From positions 13,062,501 to 13,126,500 of the forward strand of contig NC_092671.1 in the NCBI RefSeq assembly GCF_964355755.1: DNA of 64,000 nucleotides, given 5' to 3'. How positions within the stretch are numbered: the stretch's first letter is position 1; each line of letters opens with the position of its first letter. This stretch comes from Antedon mediterranea (Eukaryota; Echinodermata; Crinoidea; Comatulida; Antedonidae). This document shows positions 53,991 through 64,000 of this stretch, in pieces. The notes below the pieces were generated by a model that saw nothing but the letters and a program-made list of their open reading frames with translations, did no database searches and had not been told where the DNA came from. A program made the translations under genes and the position numbers.

Positions 53991-56900
53991 TTAACTTACA
54001 TTATCAATGTATACTGAAGCAGACTTATCAACAAACTCTTCCAGCTTCATTATAGATCCTTGATCTTTTCCTAAATATATTGCCTAAAAAAAAGTTATGA
54101 CGGTAAATTATTAATTCACTATGCCCTCAATGAATAATAATTGGATGGCAAACATTAGGTACATGTACAAGGTTTGTTTAAAAACAATTACTTTCTTTTA
54201 AAAGGGCGAGTTCAATACACATACTTGCATGCACCAAAGACTTCTTATTTCCAAATTTTGAGAAAATATAATTTATAAAAGATAGAACTGTAGGTTAAGT
54301 TTCAAAATAATTCAAAAAATATTATCCTAATAGGATATTATTTTTTGGTCCTGGGCCTATTTTATAATCGGGATCATTAACTTGAAGAAACAGTTACACT
54401 CAGTACTTACACTATTCATGGCTTTCTCTAATTCTTTTGATCCCAGCATAGATCCTGCCTCTAGCACACTAGTATTACAATAAAAAATGTAAAAACACAT
54501 TCAGACAATTGTTCACCAGTTTAGAGAATTACAGTAGGAAATTTCAAAATAAGAACATTTGTAAAAAAAAATAGAAAACAGTAATTCTTATCCTGTAAAA
54601 GTCAAGAAGTAAAATTAAGAACAAAATACGTACTATGTTTGTGTAGATGAAGGAATGGCGAGGGAACATGCTAGTTGTTTAAGTGCACTCGTGCATAAAC
54701 AGCGGTTGGCCGAGTTGCTTGCATTAATGTCCATGACCTTATACAGATTTGTAGTTTCACTAATGTATTCTAAAACATTTTAAAGAGATTCTGTATATTA
54801 TTTATTCAAGAATTAGAAGCATGCCATTAGCGACAATTAATTAAAAATATACAGTATTAACTTAATCAAAATGAACGATGAAAACTTACCAGTGAATACA
54901 AAACATGCAAGCACTCCAGAATGAAAGATCTGAAAAGAGACCACCTCATAATCACGACAACAGATCTTCTTGATCAACTTCTCAATTTGCACACTTGGAA
55001 CATCTCTAAAGAAAGGTGCCATGTAGTAAATTAAAAAAAAAAACTCATTTAAAATATCACATAGGACAAATCAAAGATGCTGTTAGCACTGTGTCGTAAG
55101 ATAAATCTAAGTAAAGCTAAACTAATACAGTGTTTTATCTGGTACCGTACACTGTGTAACATATTTACAATGGTTCCACGTAGCATTGCTTACAACGGAT
55201 ATTTATGGAAGTGACTATCCGGATTTACCAGTTGTAACTTTGCTATGTTACATAGTGTCCCAGTTAAACATTATCTTTAACCTTTGTAAAAAAATTATGT
55301 TAGCAGAATAGTGACATACTTGCAAATCATGCTCAGCAAATCATGAAAGGCAGTTCCAGAAAACATTTTTCCCTTCTTCTGAGCTAAGGAAAAGCAAAAT
55401 GTAAAACATTATAAATAAGAGTCACCCTCATATAAGATTACATTTTGTTGGAATTGCAATAAGGTAGTGTGTAAGTAGGCTAATGCTAAAATGATATAAG
55501 TTGTCATGCATAAAGACAATAGGCAATGTGGTAAAAAGAGGTCTAAATATAAACAGTCTTAGTGCTTAGTTTATAATTTGCAAAATGCTAGTAGAACCTA
55601 TAAAGTGGTTTAATCCGCTAGCTGCTATACTTTACTTTATAAAAAAGGCAGTTTTTAAACAAAATTCTCATAAAAAATATGTCATTCAAATTTTTTTAAT
55701 TACAACATTTATAGGTTTGAGATAAAATGCTGGCTGTATCAAATATCAACATACCTGTGCTTGGATACAAAATGTCATAAGCCGCGATAACATTACTCTC
55801 AAATGTAACTCGACTGTAGTGAGATAATGTCAACTCCTGATAGGCACGTCTAATGCGGTTGGATTTGTGATCCATGTTTTCAAAGCTACAATACAGTGAA
55901 AGGAGAAGATCAATCAAATAATTATGAAATTATTTCAAGATTAAGGTCAAATATACAAAATATGATAACAATATATTTAGTAAGATTAGGAGATTCAGTT
56001 TACTTTACTTACTGTTGAGCAAGAAATCCCAAAGCATCTTCAGGTTGATTTTCTACCAGCTTTGTTAATGCATATCTCATCTGTTTTGTTACACCATTTT
56101 TTTCTACAATATAATAAACATATTGAAAACATTTAGTACTAGGAGTAGGCCTAGTGCTTTTGTTTTAAATCTTTGTAGTAGGCCTACATTACTAATACTA
56201 CTTAATATTCAGAAACAGGAATCCAAGTATGAAGTCAATAATTAAAATAATTCTTGTCGTTTTATAGCTAGGTAGACTTTATATTTATTAAGGACTAGAC
56301 CTTTGATATATTTCTCCAAGTAAGTTTACTCTATAAAGCGAAGACACGATAAACACTGTCTGTGCCGGTCATACAGTACTAATCTACACCTGGTAGGCTT
56401 GTGGAAATTCAACTTCTATACATTTTTTTTTTCTAATCCAGAAACAAGTTAAAATCAGTAAAATCATAAAGATATATTTTCCCCCTGAAAAAATAATTTT
56501 TTAAATGTTTTTGTTGAATATGCTATTGTCACATAATAGTATTCAAAAAGTGGATCTAAACAAAATTATTTACCTGAAAAAACTGTAATTAACAAAAAAA
56601 ATGGACTGGAATTCAATGGTTTTTTTGTTCAATTTTAACCATTTATCTTTTTATATATTCATATAAATAAAAACATTCTTTTTTTATTTGATTTTCTACA
56701 GAAGTATTTAACTTTTTCAAAATTGTTCAAAGATTTTTTTTACAAATCTTTATTTTTTGATGTTTTTGGGGACAATACACATTGAATTTATGCTTTGACC
56801 AGAAAAAACCTCACACAACATCAAGTTGGCCCCAAGTCAAGTTGGCCCCAAGTCAACTCGGCCTCACGTCAACTCGACCAAAAAATAATCGGTCAACTCG

Positions 56901-59900
56901 GCCCCGTTATAGTATGGAACGCAAAAAGTGCAAATGAAGGGGATTGATAAAATAATATTTCTTCACAATTTTTTAACTATGAATAATTAGACAATATATT
57001 TAGCAAAAAAAATAGGAATGATTTCACCAACTTTTATTTATTTACGTTTAATAAAATTTCCAATCGCACAATTGAAAACAATTCGTAGCTGCGCCTCCCT
57101 GCGCCTTTGGCAGCTTTTTCGATATCTACAACTGCTACGTGTTTTCGCTGACCGGGGGATTCCCCCTTTTTTGATTTACTAAAATGCGGTACCTGCACGT
57201 GTTTTTGTAACGCGCGGGTACTTCTATTCATATCGGAAATGAGTTCATTTTTTTATATGATATTATTTAATTATATTATATTTTTTATTTCTTCATTTTT
57301 TTTAAAGCGTGGATAGTAAGAATCATAATAATATTAAGCACTTTTTGCGTTCCATACTTTATTGTGGCCGAGTTGACCGATTAGTTTTTGGCCGAGTTGA
57401 CGTGAGGCCGAATTGACGTGAGGCCGAGTTGACTTGAGGCCGAGTTGACGTGGGGCCGACTTGACGTGGGGCCGACTTGACTTTGGCCGAGACGGTTTGG
57501 GGCCGACTTGACCACCTGCACCCGACCCAGGCCAAAAAACGTCATTTATCACAGAGGGCGGTCTTCAGTTTCAGAACTAACCTTAGGCCCCTAATCAGTA
57601 TTTTGACATTTTTCACGTTAAAAATGTATAGGCCTAATCCGTACAATTAAATATCACAATAACATTAAATATAATTTTAGCATATACTTGATAACATTTC
57701 ACTTCATAAAGTCCTACCGGATCCTACCGGGCGTAGATTAGTATGACCCGTCTGTCCTGGATCGCTAGCTGCTATAGCCTATGCCATACTCCCGGGGAAC
57801 AGACGATCGGGACCACGGTCGATCGGGCCCAGAAAACGTGGGCCTTGATCGTCTTACCAGTTGGGCCCGATTGTCCAGTGTTTTCAGAACCACTTTGGGC
57901 CCGATCGTCTTACCAGTTGGTCCCGATCGTCTTAGCGTTGGGCCCAATAGTCTTTTGTGGATCGATCCTCTTTTGTGTTATATAAAATAATGTGCCACAT
58001 TTCATCATTTTTCATTCCTAGTGCTAGTGTCAACGTGCTTTTCTTGCGTAAATTAAGATTTTAATTAAAAAGGTTAATTAGATTTTTTTCTGATTTTATC
58101 ATAATTTTCCCCTAGGCCTAATTAACACGGATTACGGTCGAAGCGGCCGCCAACTAAAGCGGCCGCTAGTTCAATAACGGTAATACATATGGAACGCCGT
58201 GTGCGCTTTGATTGTCGTTGTTTTGTAATCTTTGATTGTCATTGTTTCGACAGGTTTTCTTTACCTCGGACGTAAATAACAATCTACATTATTATGTAAT
58301 TTATTCTCTTTTTTTTTACAGATTGAATGTGATACGCGTACGTTCTTTTAAACGAAATGGCGAATCGATGATTACTTATTTTAACTGTTCTAAATGATAT
58401 ACATATGTTTAATAAAGTCTATAAAATACATTGTGGTGTTTATATTGTATTTGTATATTAATATAATATAATAATAAGCCAATTATTAAGAATTATATAT
58501 AAATAAACCAATCAATAAAGTATATCAAAATATATAAATATATTAATAATTAAAAATATTTGTTATTGTATATTAATTAATTAGTAAAGTAACTAGAAGT
58601 GTTCGCAATCATAATTTAATTACAATAACATGATGACAGAAATTTATTTAATATCCTACACTATTTTATTACTTCAGATATTTAAATATTGATCAATTGA
58701 AAATGAGTTTTAAATACTAAAATAAGATGAAAGTGTCTGTTTGATACGGTAATTAATTACGCGAATTTCTGCTAATAACTCGACTGACGGCCAGCAATAG
58801 TGCTGCTGCACATTAGGTGCGCGTCCCATGTTGCTTTATTGAAAACACAAACAATGTATTACAATGGAATAACACTTAAATGTATAACACACCCTATTAC
58901 TAATAATAAAAACCAAGATTCGATAGTACAGTATGTAAATGAGATATAAATATTCGGCAATACCGTACGTAAATTATTATTGCAATACTGTATAAAGATT
59001 CGATAGTATGTAAACAAGATATAAATATTCGGCAATACCGTACGTAAATTATTAATGCAATACTGTATAAAGATTCGATTAAGTCTGTAAATGAGATATC
59101 AAGATTCGGCAATACCGTACGTAAATTATTAATGCAATACTGTATAAAGATTCGATAGTATGTAAAAATGAGATACTGTATAAAGATTCGGCAATACCAT
59201 ACGTAAATTATTAATGCAATGCTGTATAAAGATTCAATAGTATGTGAACGAGATATAAAGATTCGGCAATACCGTACGTAAATTATTAACGCAATACTGT
59301 ATAAAGATTTGATAGTATGTAAAAATGAGATATAAAGATTCGGCAATACCGTACGTAAATTATTATTGCAATACTGTATAACGATTCAATAGTACATATG
59401 TCAAATGAGATATCAAGATTCAGCAATACCGTACGTAAATTATTATTGCAATACTGTATAAAGATTCGATAATATGTATTGTAAACAAGATATAAATATT
59501 CGGCAATACCGTACGTAAATTGTTATTGCAATACTGTATAAAGATTCGATAGTACATATGTCAAATGAGATATCAAGATTCGGCAATACCGTACGTAAAT
59601 TATTAATGCAATACTGTATAAGGATTCAATAGTATGTAAAACGAGATATAAAGGTTCGGCAAAATATATTTCGATAGTTAATACTAATAGTAAATACAAA
59701 TAAAATATACATTGATTTATCGGCAGGCAAACTTAATTATTATAGAAATATAAAGATTTGATAGCTGTAACTCAACTCGCCATAGGCCATGGTGTTGACA
59801 ACGATAATCAAAGATTAAAGCGCACATGGCGTTCCATACAAATGACGATATTAAACTGGCGGCCGCTTTGGTTGGCGGCCGCTTCGACCATACTCCGGCC

Positions 59901-62361
59901 TAGCTAGGCTACTCTACTATAGTAGGGAATTACGATCATCTCGGTCGCGTTTCATTTCAGTCGCGTGTCAATTAAGGTCAATTTTCAACAATACCGATCG
60001 TGGTGTATGGCGCGTCAATTATGCATAAAGCATACGAAAATGGATGCTATTGTAGGATTGAGACTTAACTGTCCGATTTAACTCTCTTTCAGCACTCGGT
60101 ACGTGTAGCAGTTTATTATTTATTTATAAACCTGTTTGCATTTGTAACGATTTTTATCTATATTTTAAGGACACAACAAGTAGCTTACGAAGACGACTCT
60201 AATAGGTTAATAATTATGAATGAGTAAATTGGGAATATTTGTTTGGTGCCAGTTAAAATCAGTGAGAGACTTTACTGAGCTTTTTTATACACTATATTGC
60301 ACTGAAAGATATTATTACGATTATGTATGTAATGTAACATTTTTTTAAAGCATAATGCATTGACGTGTCGCATTATGTCATTATGCCTAATATAATCCCT
60401 GTTTATTAAGAGTGTTGCAAATACTTCAACTCTACCTCTTAATCGGGCTGCTGCATGAAGAGAGTCAGAATGTTCACATCACAATGGAATTAGTTCATCG
60501 CGAAGATGTTGACCGGCTTCAGCGACAAGCTTACCGACGTGCAACTAGAACGCTCTTACGCCTCTGGGACGAGTATCGCGCAGGCCAACGATCAGAGAGA
60601 TCGCTCCTTAAGCTGGATCGCGCGTTATATCAAATGATGTTCGTGATTTGTAGATGAGATAGATGTAAATAAATAGATAAATTAAATAACGTCTGTAGAT
60701 GTAAATAGAGGTGAACATTGTTAATAAAAAAAACAGTAAATACATAGATACATTAAATAACGTTTGTAGATGTATTGTAAATAAAAAGGTTTCAATTTGA
60801 ATGATGAATGTAAACATTTGTATATGCGTTTTTGTTTTAAAAATTAAAGGATTGAATTGAAAAACAGTGTGAATCGAGGTTGTTTTGCATTACATTAACG
60901 TATCTATGTTTTGTTTTTAAATATATGTAAATATTTGTGTATATGTTTTTGTTTTAAAAATAAAAAGATTGAATGATCATTGACAAAAGTGTAAAGTGAG
61001 TTTGTATGTTATTTTTCCCGTCAGAAACAAATAGAATATTTACAAAATATATCAAAATATATTGCTTATAGGCCTAAAAACATTTAAAAAAAAGTTAAAC
61101 TAATATTAATAACATACTGTTTTTACAATTTTATTTAAATATAATGATTATTATATAAAATCATTTTTAAATAAACACCTAAAAAGAGACTACACTTCGA
61201 TCTTTAATTAGAGCTTACAGTGTACAGTACTGCATTGAGCGGCGTTCCATAGAAATCGCCGGTTCGATTTCCCGGAAGCGCGACCGAAATGAAACGCGAC
61301 CGAGATGATCCGATACCATAGTAGGTAGGGTGCAGGTCAAGTCGGCCCCAAACCGTCTCGGCCAAAGTCAAGTCGGCCCCACGTCAAGTCGGCCCCAAGT
61401 CAACTCGGCCTCAAGTCAACTCGGCCTCAAGTCAACTCGGCCTCACGTCAACTCGGCCAAAAACTAATCGGTCAACTCGGCCACAATAAAGTATGGAACG
61501 CAAAAAGTGCTTAATATTATTACGATTCTTAGTATCCACGTTTTTAAAAAAATGAAGAAATAAAAAATATAATATCATATAAAAAAATGAACTCATTGCC
61601 GATATGAATAGAAGTACCCGCGTGTTACAAAAAACACGTGCAGGTACCGTATTTTAGGAAATCAAAGACGGAGGCCTACGTTCCACCATTTGGCCATAGA
61701 AAAAATGATCGTACATCGTTTTTGTGCATGATTTGCGTTTTAAAAAAAGGGGAATCCCCCGGTCAGCGAAAACACGTAGCAGTTGTAGATATCGAAAAAG
61801 CTGGCAAACGCACTACAGGGAGGCTCAGCTACGAAATGTTATTAAACGTAAATAAAGGAAAGTTGGTGAAATCATTCCTATTTTTTTTGCTAAATATATT
61901 ATTGTCTAAATAATAATATTCAATTATTCATTAAAAGTCAGAATTATTCATAGTTAAAAAATTGTGAAGAAATATTATTTTATCAATCCCCTTTATTTGC
62001 ACTTTTTGCGTTCCATACTTTAATGGGCCGAGTTGACCGATTATTTTTTGGCCGAGTTGACGTGAGGCCGAGTTGACTTGCGGCCGAGTTGACTTGAGGC
62101 CGACTTGACTTGGGGCCGACTTGACTTTGGCCGAGACGGTTTAGGGCCGACTTGGATCGAAACCTAGTAGGTAGGCTAGGCCTATAGACTAGAGACTAGC
62201 TATACCTCAAATAGGCTATTTATTAGGATAGGCTTAAGCTGGTTGGTTCAGTATCCCTATATATTATTAAATTATAATAAAATACCAAGAAATTCTTTAT
62301 CCGAGTCCTCTTTTTCGTTTCTTGAACTTTGGCGTCTGCTGCTGCTGCTGCTCCGATCCAT
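53991..62361 (-). CDS. TPGS1: Tubulin polyglutamylase complex subunit 1
   Basis: Non-catalytic subunit of the TTLL1 tubulin polyglutamylase complex, acting on axonemal and neuronal microtubules (family knowledge). Eight exons, minus strand: 62361-62286, 56103-56013, 55885-55755, 55383-55320, 55005-54890, 54769-54634, 54468-54411, 54083-53991. Phases agree; 254 aa (human ~290). Exon 1 starts MDRSSSSSRRQSS (CTG/CAG repeat coding Ser) and ends KEDSDKEFL; exon 2 continues EKNGVTKQM, matching the family's acidic lead-in to an RIIa-like dimerisation segment (ALTKLVENQPEDALGFLAQH, FENM). Later marks: KKICCRDYEVVSFQIFHSGV, LEAGSMLGSKELEKAMN, MKLEEFVDKSASVYID. The end IDNVS then TAA is read straight through a GTAAGT; AATAAA follows 20 bp later (53970-53965). 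Splicing to a further exon is possible. Intron 1 (6.2 kb) is packed with repeats. Confidence 0.92.
56821..57520 (-). mobile_element. Iteron-ended inverted-repeat element, family 1, copy A
   Basis: The ends are degenerate tandem words of the type GGCCGAGTTGACGTGA and GGCCGACTTGACTTG, running inward to TATGGAACGCAAAAAGTGC on both sides (56912 and, inverted, about 57352). The interior is AT-rich with one small ORF (57034-57231). It lies in inverted orientation to copy B (61331-62155). The left terminal array is shorter than the right. Confidence 0.8.
57034..57231 (-). CDS. Small ORF inside element copy A, unknown
   Basis: 65 codons, basic, starting MNRSTRALQKHVQV and containing KKGESPGQRKHVAVVDIEKA. 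The same protein segment recurs in copy B, where 26 extra residues sit between KSK and KKGESPG and a one-base change in an A-run shifts the start of the frame. Not recognised; no transposase signature visible. Confidence 0.35.
   Translation of the reverse strand: MNRSTRALQKHVQVPHFSKSKKGESPGQRKHVAVVDIEKAAKGAGRRSYELFSIVRLEILLNVNK
57720..57970. repeat. Iterated GGGCCCGATCGTCTTACCAG words
   Basis: Three to five diverged copies of TTGGGCCCGATCGTCTTACC-like units with inverted variants (GACGATCGGGACC, CGATCGGGCCC) at the left. Composition and layout resemble the terminal arrays of the neighbouring elements, but no partner end was found, so this may be a solo end or a small foldback. Confidence 0.6.
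58136..59889. mobile_element. Iteron-ended inverted-repeat element, family 2, with internal satellite
   Basis: The left end GGTCGAAGCGGCCGCCAACT and the reverse complement of the right end GGTCGAAGCGGCCGCCAACC match. Both continue into a second GCGGCCGC and then TATGGAACGCC(G/A)TGTGCGCTTT, about 90 bp per arm. The interior is AT-rich without a convincing ORF and holds a ~77 bp tandem array (58917-59660). 1754 bp in total. Confidence 0.8.
58917..59660. repeat. ~77 bp tandem repeat inside element family 2
   Basis: The word CCGTACGTAAATT (one copy CCATACGT) begins at 58963, 59038, 59115, 59198, 59272, 59349, 59429, 59509 and 59589: nine units, period 74-83 bp. Unit core: GCAATACTGTATAAAGATTC then GATAGTATGTAAA. 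A reading frame open across it on the minus strand is a repeat artefact. Confidence 0.92.
59934..61310. mobile_element. Inverted-repeat element, family 3, with a small arginine-rich ORF
   Basis: The left end GATCATCTCGGTCGCGTTTC... matches the reverse complement of the right end over 31 of 32 bp. The terminal words are CGGTCGCG repeats. The subterminal GGCGTTCCATA (about 61241) is the reverse complement of the TATGGAACGCC motif of families 1 and 2. 1377 bp, with an ORF at about 60484-60657. Confidence 0.8.
60484..60657 (+). CDS. 57-codon arginine-rich ORF in element family 3, unknown
   Basis: Starts MELVHREDVDRLQRQAYRRA and is predicted helical and basic (about one residue in five is Arg). 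It is much richer in GC than its AT-rich surroundings and has an in-frame ATG upstream at 60412. Stop TGA at 60655-60657. An AATAAA-rich stretch follows. Not recognised; composition argues against a chance ORF, but it is unproven. Confidence 0.4.
   Translation: MELVHREDVDRLQRQAYRRATRTLLRLWDEYRAGQRSERSLLKLDRALYQMMFVICR
61331..62155 (+). mobile_element. Iteron-ended inverted-repeat element, family 1, copy B
   Basis: The left array (61335-61485) has words GTCAAGTCGGCCCCA and GTCAACTCGGCCTCA; the right array (62025-62155) is its reverse complement. TATGGAACGCAAAAAGTGC lies inside each array (61491; inverted at about 61999-62017). TAGTAGGTAGG occurs just outside both ends (61319 and 62166), a possible target-site duplication. 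The interior carries the frame-damaged small ORF. Confidence 0.85.
61638..61913 (+). pseudogene. Small ORF of element copy B, frameshifted relative to copy A
   Basis: Open from MQVPYFRKSKTEAYVPPFGH through KKGESPGQRKHVAVVDIEKA. The N-terminal part corresponding to copy A (MNRSTR...) lies in another frame because the A-run at about 61627 has one more A than in copy A. Contains FLCMICV, absent from copy A. Function unknown. Confidence 0.35.
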
Positions 62362-62448
62362 TCGAAATGTTGTAAACAAAACAAAGATTATGGAACGCCA
62401 CGACTGCCTTCAGCACGTTCCTATACATTATCAAAAAATACATCTTCA

Positions 62449-63904
62449 TCTATATATAAATTTACGTAAGGGCAAAATTCGATAAATCGCAGTTTATTTC
62501 TAGAATTTTTAGTCGATGGTATATAAAGTTGGTTCGTACTTTCGGTACTGATTTTAACCATCTGATGTAACCATGTTTACTAATTAAATTGAGTTAGATA
62601 ATTAGTTATTGACAATTAAAACGAATTTAGGTTCAACGATTTGCCCCAAATAGGGTGTTTCGTGGTCGTGGTATACACTGTCTAATGGATGTCTAACTTG
62701 AAAAATACCCGCAGACAATAATGCAAGGATGCTTCGCATTTTCCTATCTCCTCCTACGATAATTGTTTTTAATAGCTGAAAACCGGTTGAACAGCTCGAG
62801 TACAGCATCATAATGTTGAAGACAGGCCGATTTTCTTTAAAAAATACTATTTTGATAGATTTAATATACGTTTATACAAATGTTTTGATCTGCGATAAAT
62901 GGAACATTCCAATCTCTGTTCCACAAGTGTCTATTCCCTCAGGCGTCGTAAAGACAAGTACTGTACAGTCATAACAGAAATTCGATACATTTTTTTCCAA
63001 TCTGTGGAATCCTTTTTTTTTAACGCATAATGAGCTAGCCTTTCCAGTCGCCGTCTATTATGTACAATCAACTTTATTATTGCAGCTAAACCACCACCAA
63101 CATCACCACCCTCCCCTCACTGGCATGTGTAGCGTTGTAAAGTCAGTAGAGGACAGGCCTACAGTACGAATGATCAGTACATGCCCTAAACGCAGAACAA
63201 CTTTGGTGGTTAGGAAACAACTTAATTTTCAATACAAGTTGGGTAGCATAATTGGCTCTATGAAACACTTGACCATTAGGCCTACTAATTAAGTTGAGTT
63301 AGATAATTATTTATTGACGATTAAAGCGAATTTACGATTTGCCGCGATTAGAGGTGTTTAATATATTACTGACAGTTCCTTCTGAACGTTTGTAATCATG
63401 TAACTTCAAAAAAATATAAACGTCGTATTAGAGTGATGTATCGTTACATGTACTGTACTATTTCAATCGACTATGACGGTGACAGTTTCAACAAAGTATT
63501 AAATCGCAATGTTTTACTGTGTTTACTGGTATATTATTTGTAAAACATGAAAACAATTCATATTTCGTTACTAAATCGATAAAGAATATATTTAAAAATT
63601 GTTCGTCTTTGCATCCATCCTCTTCCCCATCCCTCAACCCAAATGTTACATACAAAACACAAATTCAGTTTGTTTCTTATTTTGTGACAAACTTCATTTT
63701 CGGAAGTAATTCCCGGGGTGCTAATTTTAGTTGAGTACATAAATCACCGTGTCTATTTATTCGTTCCTGTAAACAACATGTATTATTGTCCTGCATGTGC
63801 ATTTGAAGTCGCCAGTTTTTTAAACGCTGAAATTACTATGTATTCGAGAACCATCTGTGGGCACGACCTAGATGGTACGCGAGCGAAGCGAGCGTACCAT
63901 CTAG
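62449..63904 (+). mobile_element. Non-autonomous helitron-like element, copy 2 (full length)
   Basis: Begins TCTATATATAAATTTACGTA after an A and ends CTAG before a T, with a GC-rich hairpin at the 3' end: CTAGATGGTACGC / GCGTACCATCTAG around GAGCGAAGCGA (63868-63904). A 5'-TC, a 3' hairpin with CTAG, insertion between A and T, and no terminal inverted repeats are helitron traits. No Rep or helicase ORF, so non-autonomous. Unusually, the CTAG is part of the hairpin. Confidence 0.65.
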
Positions 63905-64000
63905 TCTATATAAATTTACGTAAGGGCAAAATTCGGTAAATCGCGCCTTACTTCTAGAATTTTTACTCGATGGTATATAAAGTTGGTTCGTACTTTCGGT
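63905..64000 (+). mobile_element. Helitron-like element, copy 3 (cut by window end)
   Basis: TCTATATAAATTTACGTAAG follows directly on the CTAG of copy 2 and matches its first ~95 bp closely, so the two are joined head to tail with no spacer. The remainder lies beyond the window. Confidence 0.65.

Noticed and set aside
58900-59346. 148-codon minus-strand ORF with repeated YSIALIIYVRYCRIF units
   Set aside because: It is an open frame through the ~77 bp tandem array; the protein repeat is a by-product of the DNA repeat.

Overview
The window is animal nuclear DNA. It is AT-rich, its genes are split by GT-AG introns, and it is crowded with transposon remnants and tandem repeats. The proteins are closest in type to deuterostome ones (LSm5, PSMA1, TPGS1, puromycin-sensitive aminopeptidase, ORP3/6/7). 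Together with the many TAGGCCTAG-type words, this suggests an invertebrate deuterostome, possibly an echinoderm. That placement is inference. All homologies come from recalled family motifs; no search was run.

Layout. 981-15126 (+): C-terminal 640 residues of an oxysterol-binding-protein-related protein of the ORP3/6/7 group; its 5' part lies left of the window. 17082-22033 (-): a three-exon gene of unknown function, convergent with the first. 22.0-28.0 kb: gene-poor, with a helitron-like element ending at about 21.9 kb and a ~3 kb satellite built of nested palindromes. 28082-30009 (-): LSM5, complete, 5 exons. 30703-33504 (-): PSMA1, complete, 9 exons. 33935-34022 (+): a possible orphan first exon. 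34.0-34.9 kb: tRNA-derived SINE copies fused to a Penelope-like tail. 35083-36873 (-): intronless BTB-kelch gene. 38414-41038 (+): cytosolic HSP70 with one intron and a heat-shock-type promoter. 42790-51638 (-): puromycin-sensitive aminopeptidase, complete, 19 exons. 52.8-53.7 kb: a 5'-truncated LINE. 53991-62361 (-): TPGS1, complete, 8 exons, with a 6.2 kb first intron packed with transposon-like elements. 62449-64000: helitron-like copies joined head to tail.

How the genes relate. The genes are unrelated housekeeping and cytoskeletal functions: lipid transfer at ER contacts, U6 snRNP/mRNA decay, proteasome core, chaperone, cytosolic peptidase and tubulin polyglutamylation. PSMA1, HSP70 and the aminopeptidase all serve protein turnover, but nothing shows shared control. 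Every exon chain was checked by splice sites and codon phase, and each sums to a multiple of three.

The most novel content is not in the conserved genes. Intron 1 of TPGS1 (56.8-62.2 kb) holds at least three families of inverted-repeat elements. Their ends are iterated CGGCC or CGGTCGCG words, and they share a subterminal TATGGAACGC motif. Two families carry a small ORF I cannot assign. Other structures of note are the nested-palindrome satellite at 24.0-26.7 kb, an 82 bp perfect palindrome at 19.4 kb, an exact 83 bp copy of kelch-gene coding sequence, and a 16 bp intronic minisatellite whose expansion copied a splice donor.
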